A stretch of 64,000 nt of DNA from Sphingobacterium sp. R2 (lineage in GTDB: Bacteria > Bacteroidota > Bacteroidia > Sphingobacteriales > Sphingobacteriaceae), in contig NZ_CP142884.1 in NCBI RefSeq assembly GCF_040760075.1, positions 2,046,001 to 2,110,000 on the forward strand, read 5' to 3'. A program made the translations under genes and the position numbers. The notes under the pieces were generated by a model that was not told the origin of the DNA, did not search any database, and worked only from the letters and a program-made list of their open reading frames with translations. Positions 18,567 through 26,358 of the stretch are shown piece by piece (position 1 is the first letter of the stretch; each line of letters starts with the position of its first letter).

Positions 18567-19655
18567 TTAGTTTAGAACGATGGTCTTTCCTTCTTTAGCC
18601 GATTGTTTTGCAGCTTCCAGAATCTCAACTACGATGACATTATTATTGATTGATCCGAGATCGTTTACTGGTGGCACGGCATCTTTCAGAACCTGTTCAA
18701 GATAGGCAATATGATGCTCAAAATATGGGATCGCAGTCGATACAGGTGTAGGTGGACCATTCTGCTGTTTGTATTTTAGAAGTTCTTTGTCATTTTTGGC
18801 GTAGAGCTGAGCTTTTGTGCCAAAAACCTGCAGATCCTTCACACTGTATGGCCAGGCCCAGGAAGCTTGAATAATACCCGTGCTGCCGTCACGGTAGCTT
18901 AGTATGATGGTAGCGTTGTCATCGACTTTTGGATAAACCTCAGGTTTGAGCTGTTGTGTAAAGGCTGTCACTGAAATTGGCCTTTCTCCCTTTTTGAGCC
19001 AGGTCATCAGATTGGCGCCATAACAGCCAAAATCCATGATTGCACCGCCGCCATTTTTTTTCGGATCAGTGAGCCAATCCAGAAAGTAATCGCTGCATCC
19101 AATTTCCTTTGGACCTTCGTGCCCGTCTTTTACAAGCATACGTGTGATTTGTCCAACTTCACCGTTATCCACCAATTGCTTCAATATCTGATTGCTTTTA
19201 TACCAGGTCGTTTCGTAGTTTACCAAAAAAGGTGTTTCGAACTGTTTGGATAAATGTGAGATCCGTTTTGCGTCAGAAAGAGTGGTCGCAAGAGGCTTCT
19301 CTACCATTACTGGGATTTTGAGTGGGAGACAGGTCTCCGCGACGTCGATATGCTCATTGGTTGGATTGTAGGCCAGTACTGCATCCGGTGTGACTTGTTT
19401 CAATAAGCTGGGTAAGTCATGATAGAAGATTGCGTCAGGTAAATTATACTGCGTTCGTATTTTGTTTGATAAGGTTTGATTCGGTTCAGCAATACCGATA
19501 ATATCCACTTGCTTATCCTTATATAAATTTAGGAGCAAGAATACATGGTCGTGGTTGAGCCCTGCAATGGCTACTTTAAGGCGTTCACTGGCGTCTGCAA
19601 CCTGATGGGATAATAGAATAAGCAGAAAAGTTATTTTGATCAGATGCTTCATCAT
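18567..19655 (-). CDS. Exported Gfo/Idh/MocA-family NAD(P)-dependent oxidoreductase
   Basis: 362 residues. N-terminal signal-like segment (MMKHLIKITFLLILLSHQ) followed by a Rossmann fold that starts LKVAIAGLNHDHVFLLLNLY. The family motif for substrate/cofactor binding EKPLATTLSDAKRISHL is present (the EKP loop), and the C-terminal dehydrogenase domain contains GGGAIMDFGCYGANLMTWL. Relatives oxidise sugars or cyclitols. In Bacteroidota many are exported, as here. The upstream barstar-like gene is 14 bases away and may be cotranscribed. It converges with the SusD gene. Substrate unknown. The Rossmann start has GLNHDH where GxGxxG is usual, so cofactor binding may differ. Confidence 0.88.
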   Translation of the reverse strand: MMKHLIKITFLLILLSHQVADASERLKVAIAGLNHDHVFLLLNLYKDKQVDIIGIAEPNQTLSNKIRTQYNLPDAIFYHDLPSLLKQVTPDAVLAYNPTNEHIDVAETCLPLKIPVMVEKPLATTLSDAKRISHLSKQFETPFLVNYETTWYKSNQILKQLVDNGEVGQITRMLVKDGHEGPKEIGCSDYFLDWLTDPKKNGGGAIMDFGCYGANLMTWLKKGERPISVTAFTQQLKPEVYPKVDDNATIILSYRDGSTGIIQASWAWPYSVKDLQVFGTKAQLYAKNDKELLKYKQQNGPPTPVSTAIPYFEHHIAYLEQVLKDAVPPVNDLGSINNNVIVVEILEAAKQSAKEGKTIVLN

Positions 19656-19669
19656 GTTAAGTTTAGATT

Positions 19670-20317
19670 TTATAAATAGACCGATTTGTGGTGGGAATGT
19701 CCTTTATAGATCCAGGTGATCTTGTGGTGAGACCGGATGATTTCGGCAACGATGTCAAAATAAGTTTCTCCCTGCCCCGCTTTTAGTTCCTCTATTTTTT
19801 TTTGAAAATGTGTTTGATTAAATGGGGATTGTGTGCCAAGTTTTCCCTGGTAATACGCCAAAGTGGTTTCGATGCCCAGTGATGCGCTGCTGTGGTCACT
19901 ATCTTTCCAGACAATAGCATGTGAAGTCGCCTCTTTAAAAGTACCAAATCCTCCGTACAGCAAATCGTCAAAGCCATCTAGACTTCCTATCTTCCAACTT
20001 TCATGGGACATGTAGACGGCATTGATTTCTTCGTAAAAACTGGCGATACTGTCAATTTTATTACCATCGATAAGTGCCACGCCGAGATCGGGATTGCTTC
20101 CCAGAAGTTGCTTAAAATCTGGCCAGAGGTCTTCCCCGGGAAATACAGTTCCAGCTGCTTTGTTTTGCCATTTATTCAACAATTGAATAAGTTCGGTTCT
20201 AATGTTACTGGGCTGATAGGTCAATGAACATAACAATGACCTTAATGCGGTGGCATCCGAATCACTGACCATAAAATGAGCAATAGTACCGACCAATTTC
20301 TTTTCATCATTTTTCAT
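19670..20317 (-). CDS. Barstar-like (ribonuclease inhibitor family) protein
   Basis: 215 residues. Residues about 75-200 resemble the long barstar-like inhibitors: GVALIDGNKIDSIASFYEEI, WKIGSLDGFDDLLYGGFGTF and SHAIVWKDSDHSSASLG. The first 75 residues are not part of barstar and I do not recognise them. Barstar blocks the secreted RNase barnase by direct binding, but no barnase-like gene lies in this window, so this would be an orphan inhibitor. The start follows a possible -7 box TATTTTTG on the minus strand (20341-20348). The gene runs into an exported oxidoreductase gene, with no obvious functional link. Confidence 0.7.
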   Translation of the reverse strand: MKNDEKKLVGTIAHFMVSDSDATALRSLLCSLTYQPSNIRTELIQLLNKWQNKAAGTVFPGEDLWPDFKQLLGSNPDLGVALIDGNKIDSIASFYEEINAVYMSHESWKIGSLDGFDDLLYGGFGTFKEATSHAIVWKDSDHSSASLGIETTLAYYQGKLGTQSPFNQTHFQKKIEELKAGQGETYFDIVAEIIRSHHKITWIYKGHSHHKSVYL

Positions 20318-20340
20318 CTCCGACCGTAGTTTTTAATCTT

Positions 20341-20348
20341 CAAAAATA
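20341..20348 (-). promoter_or_regulatory. Possible -7 box for barstar-like gene
   Basis: Minus-strand TATTTTTG fits TAnnTTTG and lies 23 bases before the barstar-like ATG. No matching -33 TTTG was found. Confidence 0.3.
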
Positions 20349-20890
20349 GCCTGATCAATCCGTTTGCGGTTTTTTAACCGATTTAGCTGCGATAGTGTAG
20401 CAACTTTTGTGAATATACACTTTCAGTTTGGAATTGTTGTATTCGGATAGCAACATCCTAACGATATTGTTTTCCTGAGCGGTATCGTTTTTAGTAAAGT
20501 GAATTAAAAAATGTCCCTTGTTAAAAATTCGTTCGTTGCAGGTAAAAACAACTGGATATGGGGTTCATTACAGGAAAGTTTCATGTGTTTTGCTTATAAG
20601 TGGTTGTTAACATAAAGTCCATTGGTTACAAGTTAATTAACATTGTTGTTCACATTTTAACTGTTCCCTTTTTAGCTGGAATGCCTAATCGTGCTAAATA
20701 GGGTTCCATCTTTTTTTTTAACAAAAGGTCTTCTGTATACGAGAGAGTTAACATGTTTATTAACAATTTTTGCCATGCTTTTTACAAAAACTAAGCGGTG
20801 TGTATTTAAATAGCGCAGTTTAATCAAATAGTGGAGTACATTCGAATAAAAGCTTCCCGTTAAATTAACATTTTGATAATCTACCGGGGC
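20349..20890. other. Intergenic region with six TTAACA copies
   Basis: About 540 bases without a plausible gene, between the divergent barstar-like gene and the ECF sigma gene. The plus strand carries TTAACA six times in one orientation (20607, 20637, 20718, 20748, 20760, 20865). The rest is AT-rich with no further structure that I could see. Confidence 0.5.
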
Positions 20891-20898
20891 TATCTTTG
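20891..20898 (+). promoter_or_regulatory. -7 box just before ECF sigma gene
   Basis: TATCTTTG matches TAnnTTTG. A TTTG at 20872-20875 could be the -33 element, but the spacing is short (15). Transcription would begin near 20903-20905, exactly at the GTG chosen as start codon, implying a leaderless mRNA. Confidence 0.45.
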
Positions 20899-20902
20899 CG
20901 AA

Positions 20903-21523
20903 GTGAACACTACCGAAGCCAAATTTGATAACCACTATGTGCTGCGCTTTAAAGAAGGTGACCCCATTGCCTTTGCCTATTTCTTTGAGCGGTATTGGGA
21001 GGATCTATACACCGTCGCTTTTCGTCATCTTCGGGAAGAGGATCAGGCTAAGGATCTTGTGCAGGAAGTATTTATCCACGTCTGGGAAAAACGATCGCTC
21101 GTGAGTACTGAATACTGCGATATGAAATTCTATTTCCACAAAGCCCTCAAAAACAAAATACTGAATTACTACGCCTCGGAACGTGTACGAAAACAGGTCC
21201 TGGAGAAATCAATGGAACGCATGGAAGCTTTTTCCTATTTGGATAGCCAGGCCTTTGCCAAGTATAAGGCGCTGGAGGCTATTGTGGATGATTCGATAGG
21301 CAAATTACCTAAATTGATGAAAGCAGTCTATCTAATGCGTTCTGACAATTATTCAATAACACAAATTGCCAAGGAACTTAATCTCGCAGAACAGACCGTT
21401 AAAAACTATTTGTCGGAAGCCAAAAAGATCATGCGCCGTGAATTAATGCAAAGATTTGCAGACCATGATTCTGTATTTTTATTGCTTGCGGGTAGCTATC
21501 TCCTTTATGATTATTTAATATAA
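20903..21523 (+). CDS. ECF RNA polymerase sigma factor
   Basis: About 206 residues from the GTG at 20903. No ATG exists before the conserved core; a TTG at 20873 is possible but would overlap the -7 box. Region 2 is seen as GDPIAFAYFFERYWEDLYTV and DQAKDLVQEVFIHVWEKR. Region 4 has IGKLPKLMKAVYLM and the helix-turn-helix YSITQIAKELNLAEQTVKNY. The C-terminus carries an extra hydrophobic tail (FLLLAGSYLLYDYLI), which occurs in some Bacteroidota ECF factors. The FecR anti-sigma gene follows 57 bases downstream, then the STN-type SusC. Confidence 0.9.
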   Translation: MNTTEAKFDNHYVLRFKEGDPIAFAYFFERYWEDLYTVAFRHLREEDQAKDLVQEVFIHVWEKRSLVSTEYCDMKFYFHKALKNKILNYYASERVRKQVLEKSMERMEAFSYLDSQAFAKYKALEAIVDDSIGKLPKLMKAVYLMRSDNYSITQIAKELNLAEQTVKNYLSEAKKIMRRELMQRFADHDSVFLLLAGSYLLYDYLI

Positions 21524-21580
21524 AGAACATATTTAATTAAAGTACTTTCGATGTTCTGACCTGTATTCTTATAAAAATTA

Positions 21581-22576
21581 TTGCAGGTGGATTTAGAACG
21601 CTTTAAACTTATCATAACAGATTATCTCGGAGGGAAATTGACTGAGGAGGAAAAAGGTCATGTGGACGACTGGTATGAGTCCATCTCAAATGAAGACACT
21701 AATCCCTTTATCGATGCAAATCATCGGGAAAAAATCAAACAAGACTTATTTATTCGTGTAGGAATAGCTGAAGCACCTGTCGGGGCAAAGAAGGTGGCTA
21801 ACATACCGGTCAGAAAATTTTCCTGGCTTTCAGCAGCAGCGGCTATTTTAATCGTAGGAGGCATCAGTCTGCTATTTTTTCAGCACAACCCGACGTCGCT
21901 TTCTCGGAAGCGGACAGAAACGACCGCATTACTGACGGAAACGGTTACGAATGCCGGCGAGTTGAAAGAAATTCAGTTACCTGATGGCACATCCATTTTT
22001 TTAAACGGAAATACACGTATCCGCTACGATCGTAAGAATTTTGCATCAAATAGAAAATTCTTTTTAGATCGAGGGGAAGCATTCTTTCGGGTCAGACGGG
22101 ATACTTTACATCCATTTAAGATAGAAACAGGCAGCGTTTCTGTTGCAGTACTAGGAACATCATTCAACGTCAACAATTCGATGTCTACTAAACAGGTGAC
22201 GGTCGAAGTAAAAACGGGGCGGGTGAGTGTTCTAAATGCCAAAAATGGAGCGAACCATATCCTTACAGCAGGTAAGGCCGTCCGGTATAACGTAGCTCAT
22301 AATGGCTTTGAAACTTTCGATAGTGATCCAGCTTACATCAGTCTTTGGACACAAGGTGGTATGCAATTGAATAACATCGGCTTCAAGGAACTAAAAGAAG
22401 TAATCTATAACCGCTTCGGCGTTATGCTGCATACCGACAATCTGAATACCGATTCGTTCAACTATTCGCTGATGATACCGCATGTAGTGTCATTGAACCA
22501 GGTGCTGACTATCGTTTGCAACATTCATCAAATCAAATTTAGGAGGGAGAAAAATGAAATAATCTTGTACAAATAA
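21581..22576 (+). CDS. FecR family anti-sigma factor
   Basis: About 331 residues. There is no ATG at the N-terminus: the candidate starts are TTG at 21581 and GTG at 21587. Cytoplasmic N-domain (ITDYLGGKLTEEEKGHVDDW), one membrane segment near residues 82-100 (WLSAAAAILIVGGISLLFF), FecR domain (LPDGTSIFLNGNTRIRYD, LDRGEAFFRVRRD, VAVLGTSFNVN) and C-terminal DUF4974-like domain (VVSLNQVLTIVCNIHQIKF). It controls the sigma factor encoded upstream and senses the STN domain of the receptor encoded downstream. Confidence 0.92.
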   Translation: MQVDLERFKLIITDYLGGKLTEEEKGHVDDWYESISNEDTNPFIDANHREKIKQDLFIRVGIAEAPVGAKKVANIPVRKFSWLSAAAAILIVGGISLLFFQHNPTSLSRKRTETTALLTETVTNAGELKEIQLPDGTSIFLNGNTRIRYDRKNFASNRKFFLDRGEAFFRVRRDTLHPFKIETGSVSVAVLGTSFNVNNSMSTKQVTVEVKTGRVSVLNAKNGANHILTAGKAVRYNVAHNGFETFDSDPAYISLWTQGGMQLNNIGFKELKEVIYNRFGVMLHTDNLNTDSFNYSLMIPHVVSLNQVLTIVCNIHQIKFRREKNEIILYK

Positions 22577-22584
22577 GCTGTAAG

Positions 22585-22657
22585 GAGCAGATCAGCATCC
22601 TTTATCTGCTCAAGAAAAGTGCTCATCTGGCAAACCGCTAAATCGACCAGTGAGCAC
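22585..22657 (+). promoter_or_regulatory. Two tandem hairpins in the fecR-susC gap
   Basis: Hairpin 1: GAGCAGAT (22585-22592) with ATCTGCTC (22604-22611). Hairpin 2: GTGCTCA-T-CTGG (22619-22630) with CCAG-TGAGCAC (22647-22657), one bulged base. Neither has a T-run, so they are not classical terminators. They could protect or attenuate the transcript ahead of the receptor gene. Confidence 0.4.
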
Positions 22658-22692
22658 CTGAATATTCATGTTTAAAACATTCATACAAATAT

Positions 22693-25600
22693 ATGTATAA
22701 AATAATTAAGCTTACCGGACTTGCCACCAAGCTTGCGCTTTGTTCCTTGGTGTCTTGTGCCGTCGTCGACAGCCAGGCTAGGGTACTGGATCGGGGTAGC
22801 GCTGCACATTGGGATACTATCACTATCCATCTCTTGAATGGTAATGCCGCTCAGGCAATAGCACAACTTTCAAAAGTAACAGGTCAAGCCATTGGCTATG
22901 ATAGAAAAATGCTGCAGCTAGAGCGAATTTCAATTGCACAAAAGACATTTCAGCATGCAAGTTTTGAGGAAGTTCTTGCGTATATCCTGAAAGGAACAAA
23001 CATTCAATCAAAAAGAGTTTTAGGAGGAGTCGTACTTGTTAAAAATGGAAATAAACAAGAGCTTTATGACTTAAAGTTACAGTTGGTCGATCGCAACAAA
23101 CAACCCATTCGCGGAGCCTCTGTGCGTATTCCGCTCACGGGAGAAAGTGCTTTGTCTAATGCAGATGGTGACGTAACCATCAAGTTGGCTGCGGGCGTGT
23201 ACAATGTACTGATAACCCACATCGGCTATGAACCAAAAGAATTGACTGGTCTGAAGCTCGATGCTGGTGCAGCAGCTGTACGCCAAGTGATCTTAAACGA
23301 TGATGACAACGAATTGGATGAAGTGGTCGTGACTGCATTGGGAATCAAACGTCAGGACCGCTCATTGGGTTATGCCGTTGGTAAAATCAAAGGTGAAGAC
23401 ATCAATCGCGTAAATAATGATAATTTTTTGGTTGGTATGGCAGGTAAGCTGCCCGGCGTATCCATTAGCGCGACAGGGCCCACTGGCTCGAGCGTGAATA
23501 TGGTGATTCGGGGGGCGTCATCGCTCAGTACAGACAACCAGCCACTGTTTGTAGTGGATGGTGTACCCTTGATGAACAGTTTAAATAATATCGGTCAGAT
23601 CGGTGACGACAATAAAGTGGATTATGGTAATGCAATTGCCAACATCAATCCCGAAGATATTGACAATATCTCCATCTTGAAGGGGCCAAGTGCAGCTGCG
23701 CTTTACGGCTCACGTGCAGGTAATGGTGTGGTGCTGATCACCACCAAAAGTGGTAAGAATGCAGAGAAGATGACCATTGCCGTGACTAGTAACACAGTAT
23801 TTGATATCCCGTATAAATTTATTGAATTGCACAACAAATTTGCCAGTGGTACTTTACCTTGGCGACCCGGTGATCTGCCTGGTAATTTGGTGATCGAGGA
23901 AGAGTCGAGTGTTATGGTAGGCCCCGCACTGGATAAGGGGTATAAAGCTGTGCAATGGAATAGTCCACTTGACGAGAACGGTAAGCCCATTCCTACGGAA
24001 CTAAAAGCATACCCAGATAATATCAAAAACTTTGTCCAAACTGGGGTCACAAGTACCAATGGGATTTCCCTAAGCAACAGAAGCGAAAAATTGGATTATC
24101 GTTTCTCGTATTCCAATATGGCCAATAAAGGTATTATTCCCAATTCGGATCTGTTCAGAAACACCTTGAATGTTAATTCGACCATGCGCCTTCGCAACAG
24201 CCTGACATTGGGCCTCGCATTGGATGCCAGTAGAAATAACTCCAACAATAGGCCCGCAGGAAACCGAGGAACCAATCCGATGCAAGCGGCCTATGAAGTT
24301 GCTCCACATATCAACATACTAGATTTGCAGGATTATTGGCTGCCGGGACAGGAACAGATTCAACAGCGCTCGCAGTCTATCGGTAACCACAACAATCCCT
24401 ATTTTCTTGCTTATGGGGTGAACAATGCGTTTACGAGAGACCGGATCTTTGGCAACTTGAGGTTGGATTGGACTGTCAAAAAAGACTGGACTGCAATGCT
24501 CAGGTATGCAACGGATATTTATTGGGAAAATAGGGAGACAAAAATCCCTTACAGCTACACCAACGAACCGAGAGGAGCCTATGGTATTGTCAATTTAATG
24601 AATATGGAGCAGAATATCGACTTTCTGACAACTTACACTACAAAATTGGATGCCGTTCAGGTCACAGGGTCATTGGGTGGAAATCTGCGCTATAACCGAG
24701 GAAAATCGGTGCAAAACACGTCAAAGAATGGCGCTGGACTCATCACACCGGGGCTCTACACATTGGCCAATATCAGTCCACTGAACCTGGATTTCTACAG
24801 CACAATTTCTGAAAGAGCTATAAACAGTGTTTACGGACTGGTCAATCTAAGTTATCGGGATATGGTTTATTTGGATGTGACTGGGCGCAATGACTGGTCC
24901 AGCACCTTACCTGTAAACAATCGATCCTATTTTTATCCTTCGGCATCTCTAAGTGTGTTGGCCAACCAGGTATTTTCTTTGCCTAAAACGATCAATTTGG
25001 CAAAACTGAGAGCTGGTATTGCGCGCGTGGGAAATGATACTTATCCCTATAATCTCTCCAATGTACTGAGTAATCCCGGTAGCTGGGGTGACGTGCTGCG
25101 ACTAACCCGCTCGGGGTCACTCTTGGTTCCTAATCTGAAGCCCGAAATTGCAACATCTTACGAGTTTGGACTGGATCTGGGCATGTGGAATAATCGACTG
25201 AAGTTTGAAGGAACCTATTATAAGCTGGAAAACAAAAACCAAATTATTTCAACAACACTTCCCGGATCAAGTGGTTTCAATTCGAAAAATATCAACGCCG
25301 GACTGTTAAGCAGCCGCGGTATTGAACTTGCTGTTTCCGGACGACCTATTGCCAAGGAAAATTGGACATGGGATATTGGTGTCAATTGGCACCGCAATCG
25401 TACTCGTATCGACAAACTTTCTGAAGGAGTAGAATTTTATACGTTTTGGACCGACGGTCGGGGTGGGGCACGTACCTATGTCGGGGAAGAGATCGGGGAT
25501 CTATATGATTCTAAGTTAGTGACCGTGGAGGATCAGTCATCACCTTATTACGGGTTTCCAATTCTAAATAAAAATGGTTCGTGGCAGGCGGTCAGGATAA

Positions 25601-26346
25601 ACAATAGCCGCAATAAAATCGGAAATTTTAATCCCGATTTCACGATGGGCCTGCAGTCAAGTCTTCGCTATAAAAAATGGACAATGAATATCGCTGCAGA
25701 TATGCGTTTTGGAGGCAAGTTCATGTCGCAGACCTATCGCTATTTTGAATCTAACTTGACGACGCAACGCTTTCTTGACCAGATGATCAATCCTAATGGA
25801 ATGACGGGCGAAACGTTGCGGAATTACTTGGTTGATAATAATCTTGTCCGTGTGCAAGGTAATAGATATCCCATTGTTGGAGGACCAGGCGAAGAGTATG
25901 GTGGTTATCCGATCAGTGTGGGTGGTCTTGTTGGCAATTTTGGGGTGTTTAATCCGGGCGTTATCGCACAATATGATGCCAAAGGCAACATTACCGGATA
26001 TACAGAGAATCTTGGTGGTGAAGGAACAAAATATATCGCTTATTCAGATAATTATCCTTGGGATTTTATGAACGCTGCAACATTTGATGCCTCTTTTATT
26101 AAGCTTCGGGAACTGTCCTTTAGCTATGATTTATCAGGAAAATGGCTGAAACGTCTCGGAATAGAGAATGGTAGTGTGGGAGTCTATACCCGTAACCTGA
26201 TTTTATGGACCAAAGCGAAAGTGGGTATAGATCCGGAAATGGCCTTTCAGCCGGAAACTGGTATTGGATTCAAGCAGGGGATTGAACGCTATAACGTGAC
26301 CCCTTGGTCGATGCCTATTGGATTTAAAGTAAATGTGACATTTTAA
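22693..26346 (+). CDS. SusC/RagA-type TonB-dependent receptor with STN domain
   Basis: 1217 residues. Signal region, then an STN domain (about 40-120: IHLLNGNAAQAIAQLSKVTG, SFEEVLAYILKGT), a carboxypeptidase-regulatory-like domain (about 125-205), the TonB-box-like LDEVVVTALGIKRQDRSLGY near 215, and a plug with SusC signatures QPLFVVDGVPLMNSL and SILKGPSAAALYGSRAGNG. The barrel ends in an aromatic residue (GFKVNVTF). It is under the ECF/FecR pair encoded upstream. The SusD partner starts 12 bases downstream, and phosphatase and phosphodiesterase genes follow, suggesting a phosphorylated substrate (inference). Confidence 0.95.
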   Translation: MYKIIKLTGLATKLALCSLVSCAVVDSQARVLDRGSAAHWDTITIHLLNGNAAQAIAQLSKVTGQAIGYDRKMLQLERISIAQKTFQHASFEEVLAYILKGTNIQSKRVLGGVVLVKNGNKQELYDLKLQLVDRNKQPIRGASVRIPLTGESALSNADGDVTIKLAAGVYNVLITHIGYEPKELTGLKLDAGAAAVRQVILNDDDNELDEVVVTALGIKRQDRSLGYAVGKIKGEDINRVNNDNFLVGMAGKLPGVSISATGPTGSSVNMVIRGASSLSTDNQPLFVVDGVPLMNSLNNIGQIGDDNKVDYGNAIANINPEDIDNISILKGPSAAALYGSRAGNGVVLITTKSGKNAEKMTIAVTSNTVFDIPYKFIELHNKFASGTLPWRPGDLPGNLVIEEESSVMVGPALDKGYKAVQWNSPLDENGKPIPTELKAYPDNIKNFVQTGVTSTNGISLSNRSEKLDYRFSYSNMANKGIIPNSDLFRNTLNVNSTMRLRNSLTLGLALDASRNNSNNRPAGNRGTNPMQAAYEVAPHINILDLQDYWLPGQEQIQQRSQSIGNHNNPYFLAYGVNNAFTRDRIFGNLRLDWTVKKDWTAMLRYATDIYWENRETKIPYSYTNEPRGAYGIVNLMNMEQNIDFLTTYTTKLDAVQVTGSLGGNLRYNRGKSVQNTSKNGAGLITPGLYTLANISPLNLDFYSTISERAINSVYGLVNLSYRDMVYLDVTGRNDWSSTLPVNNRSYFYPSASLSVLANQVFSLPKTINLAKLRAGIARVGNDTYPYNLSNVLSNPGSWGDVLRLTRSGSLLVPNLKPEIATSYEFGLDLGMWNNRLKFEGTYYKLENKNQIISTTLPGSSGFNSKNINAGLLSSRGIELAVSGRPIAKENWTWDIGVNWHRNRTRIDKLSEGVEFYTFWTDGRGGARTYVGEEIGDLYDSKLVTVEDQSSPYYGFPILNKNGSWQAVRINNSRNKIGNFNPDFTMGLQSSLRYKKWTMNIAADMRFGGKFMSQTYRYFESNLTTQRFLDQMINPNGMTGETLRNYLVDNNLVRVQGNRYPIVGGPGEEYGGYPISVGGLVGNFGVFNPGVIAQYDAKGNITGYTENLGGEGTKYIAYSDNYPWDFMNAATFDASFIKLRELSFSYDLSGKWLKRLGIENGSVGVYTRNLILWTKAKVGIDPEMAFQPETGIGFKQGIERYNVTPWSMPIGFKVNVTF

Positions 26347-26358
26347 TACACGACATAA

